DNA of 64,000 nt from Paenibacillus borealis. Its GTDB lineage: Bacteria > Bacillota > Bacilli > Paenibacillales > Paenibacillaceae. The stretch spans positions 5,642,001-5,706,000 of the forward strand of contig NZ_CP009285.1 of assembly GCF_000758665.1 (NCBI RefSeq), given 5' to 3'. The position numbers were made by a program, and so were the translations under genes. Shown piece after piece: positions 63,494 through 64,000 of the stretch (positions are counted from its first letter, which is position 1; every line of letters starts with the position of its first letter). The notes beneath the pieces are model-generated. The model saw only the letters and a list, made by a program, of their open reading frames with translations. It was not told where the DNA came from and did not search any database.

Positions 63494-64000
63494 TTATACA
63501 ATTTGAAATACCGGCTGGTCTTGAATGTAATGCACCGGCAATTCCGGAAACTGCAGGGTCAGCCGCTGCGCCAGCAGCTTCATCCCCGGTGCTTCACTCT
63601 CCGCATGGCCAAGCATAATTAATGCCCGGCTTCGGCCCTGCCGGACGGCATCCCGGATATATTCCGGCGTCTCCCACTCCGGGCCCTCACCGGCGATGAC
63701 CAGATCCAGTGACTCCTGCTCAAATAAGGGAATGGCGGCTGCACTGCCGCCTCTGTAGCCAACCAGCACTCCCACTCTGCTGCATGCAGCGGATAAATCA
63801 CCTGCTGCACGGACATAGGGGATATGCAGCTGCCGCTTCAAATATCCGGCAATCTCTGAAACTGTCGCAGAAGGAATGGAGAGAATCGACACATGGGGCA
63901 GATGCCGTTCAACATACGGCTCCCATTCCAGCTCCCGCAGCAGCCCTTCCGTGATCCCGTCCGGTGTATAGCGGTGCACATAGTCATGGAAGCGGTAAAT
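63494..64000 (-). CDS. NIF3-like dinuclear-metal protein (5' end cut by window)
   Basis: The C-terminal 168 residues of a NIF3/YqfO-family protein, which form hexameric dinuclear-metal-binding toroids of unclear biochemical role. The frame stays open to the window edge; the upstream text RFHDYVHRYTPDGI and downstream GHAESEAPGMKLLAQRL, carrying His and Glu metal ligands, match the family. The GTG at 63979 is inside the gene, not its start. Confidence 0.85.
   Translation of the reverse strand: MYRFHDYVHRYTPDGITEGLLRELEWEPYVERHLPHVSILSIPSATVSEIAGYLKRQLHIPYVRAAGDLSAACSRVGVLVGYRGGSAAAIPLFEQESLDLVIAGEGPEWETPEYIRDAVRQGRSRALIMLGHAESEAPGMKLLAQRLTLQFPELPVHYIQDQPVFQIV

Overview
The window is typical of a spore-forming Firmicute of the Paenibacillus type. 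The grounds are strong AGGAGG-type ribosome sites, many ATPase-less LplA/LplB/LplC sugar importers with YesM/YesN-type two-component systems, several LacI regulators, a spore-coat YheC/D-type ATP-grasp protein, and CcpA (cre) and Fur sites. The genus is inferred from gene content and style; no marker gene was searched. No rRNA, tRNA or CRISPR was seen.

Layout. 1-2.8 kb: a cut-off ABC-F ATPase and two small genes (a zinc-ribbon protein and a chloramphenicol-phosphotransferase-like kinase). 3.0-14.4 kb (minus strand): lplB-lplC-SBP, then a histidine kinase and response regulator, a LacI repressor, and a GH38 alpha-mannosidase. Identical 14-bp LacI-type palindromes precede both the repressor and the mannosidase, and a perfect cre sits before lplB. 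15.3-23.2 kb (minus): a second system running kinase, regulator, SBP, two permeases and a GH5-like enzyme. 23.4-27.6 kb: a TetR/MFS efflux pair with tandem operators, a stalk-domain protein and a PAF-acetylhydrolase-like lipase. 28.2-40.3 kb: a third system with GH31, two permeases, GH13, an internally deleted LacI and an SBP on the minus strand, divergent from its kinase/regulator pair. 40.4-41.7 kb: a Fur-boxed siderophore-binding lipoprotein. 41.8-49.2 kb (minus): a fourth system of LacI, two permeases, SBP and GH30, followed by a Gfo/Idh/MocA oxidoreductase. 49.3-50.9 kb: a broken fabZ carrying a small palindromic insertion, a G-rich tract, a long 51-bp repeat array and a 127-bp inverted repeat. 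51.0-54.7 kb: MarR/MATE and SDR/TetR pairs with clear operators. 54.8-57.9 kb: a YheC/D ATP-grasp protein, a DUF6492-like protein and a mannose-1-phosphate guanylyltransferase. 58.0-63.1 kb: GH2 and an SBP. 63.5-64.0 kb: the 3' part of a NIF3-like gene.

How it works together. None of the six glycosidases (GH38, GH5, GH31, GH13, GH30, GH2) shows a signal peptide. Each lies beside an oligosaccharide-binding lipoprotein and, in most cases, two membrane permeases. The inferred scheme is uptake of oligosaccharides by ABC importers that borrow a shared ATPase from elsewhere in the genome, followed by cytosolic hydrolysis. Extracellular sensing by YesM/YesN pairs and intracellular sensing by LacI proteins would control it.

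The least ordinary material lies between the genes. Several unlike repeat arrays share a period near 50-52 bp, and one 17-bp motif is shared between the end of the largest array and the insertion that helps to disrupt fabZ.
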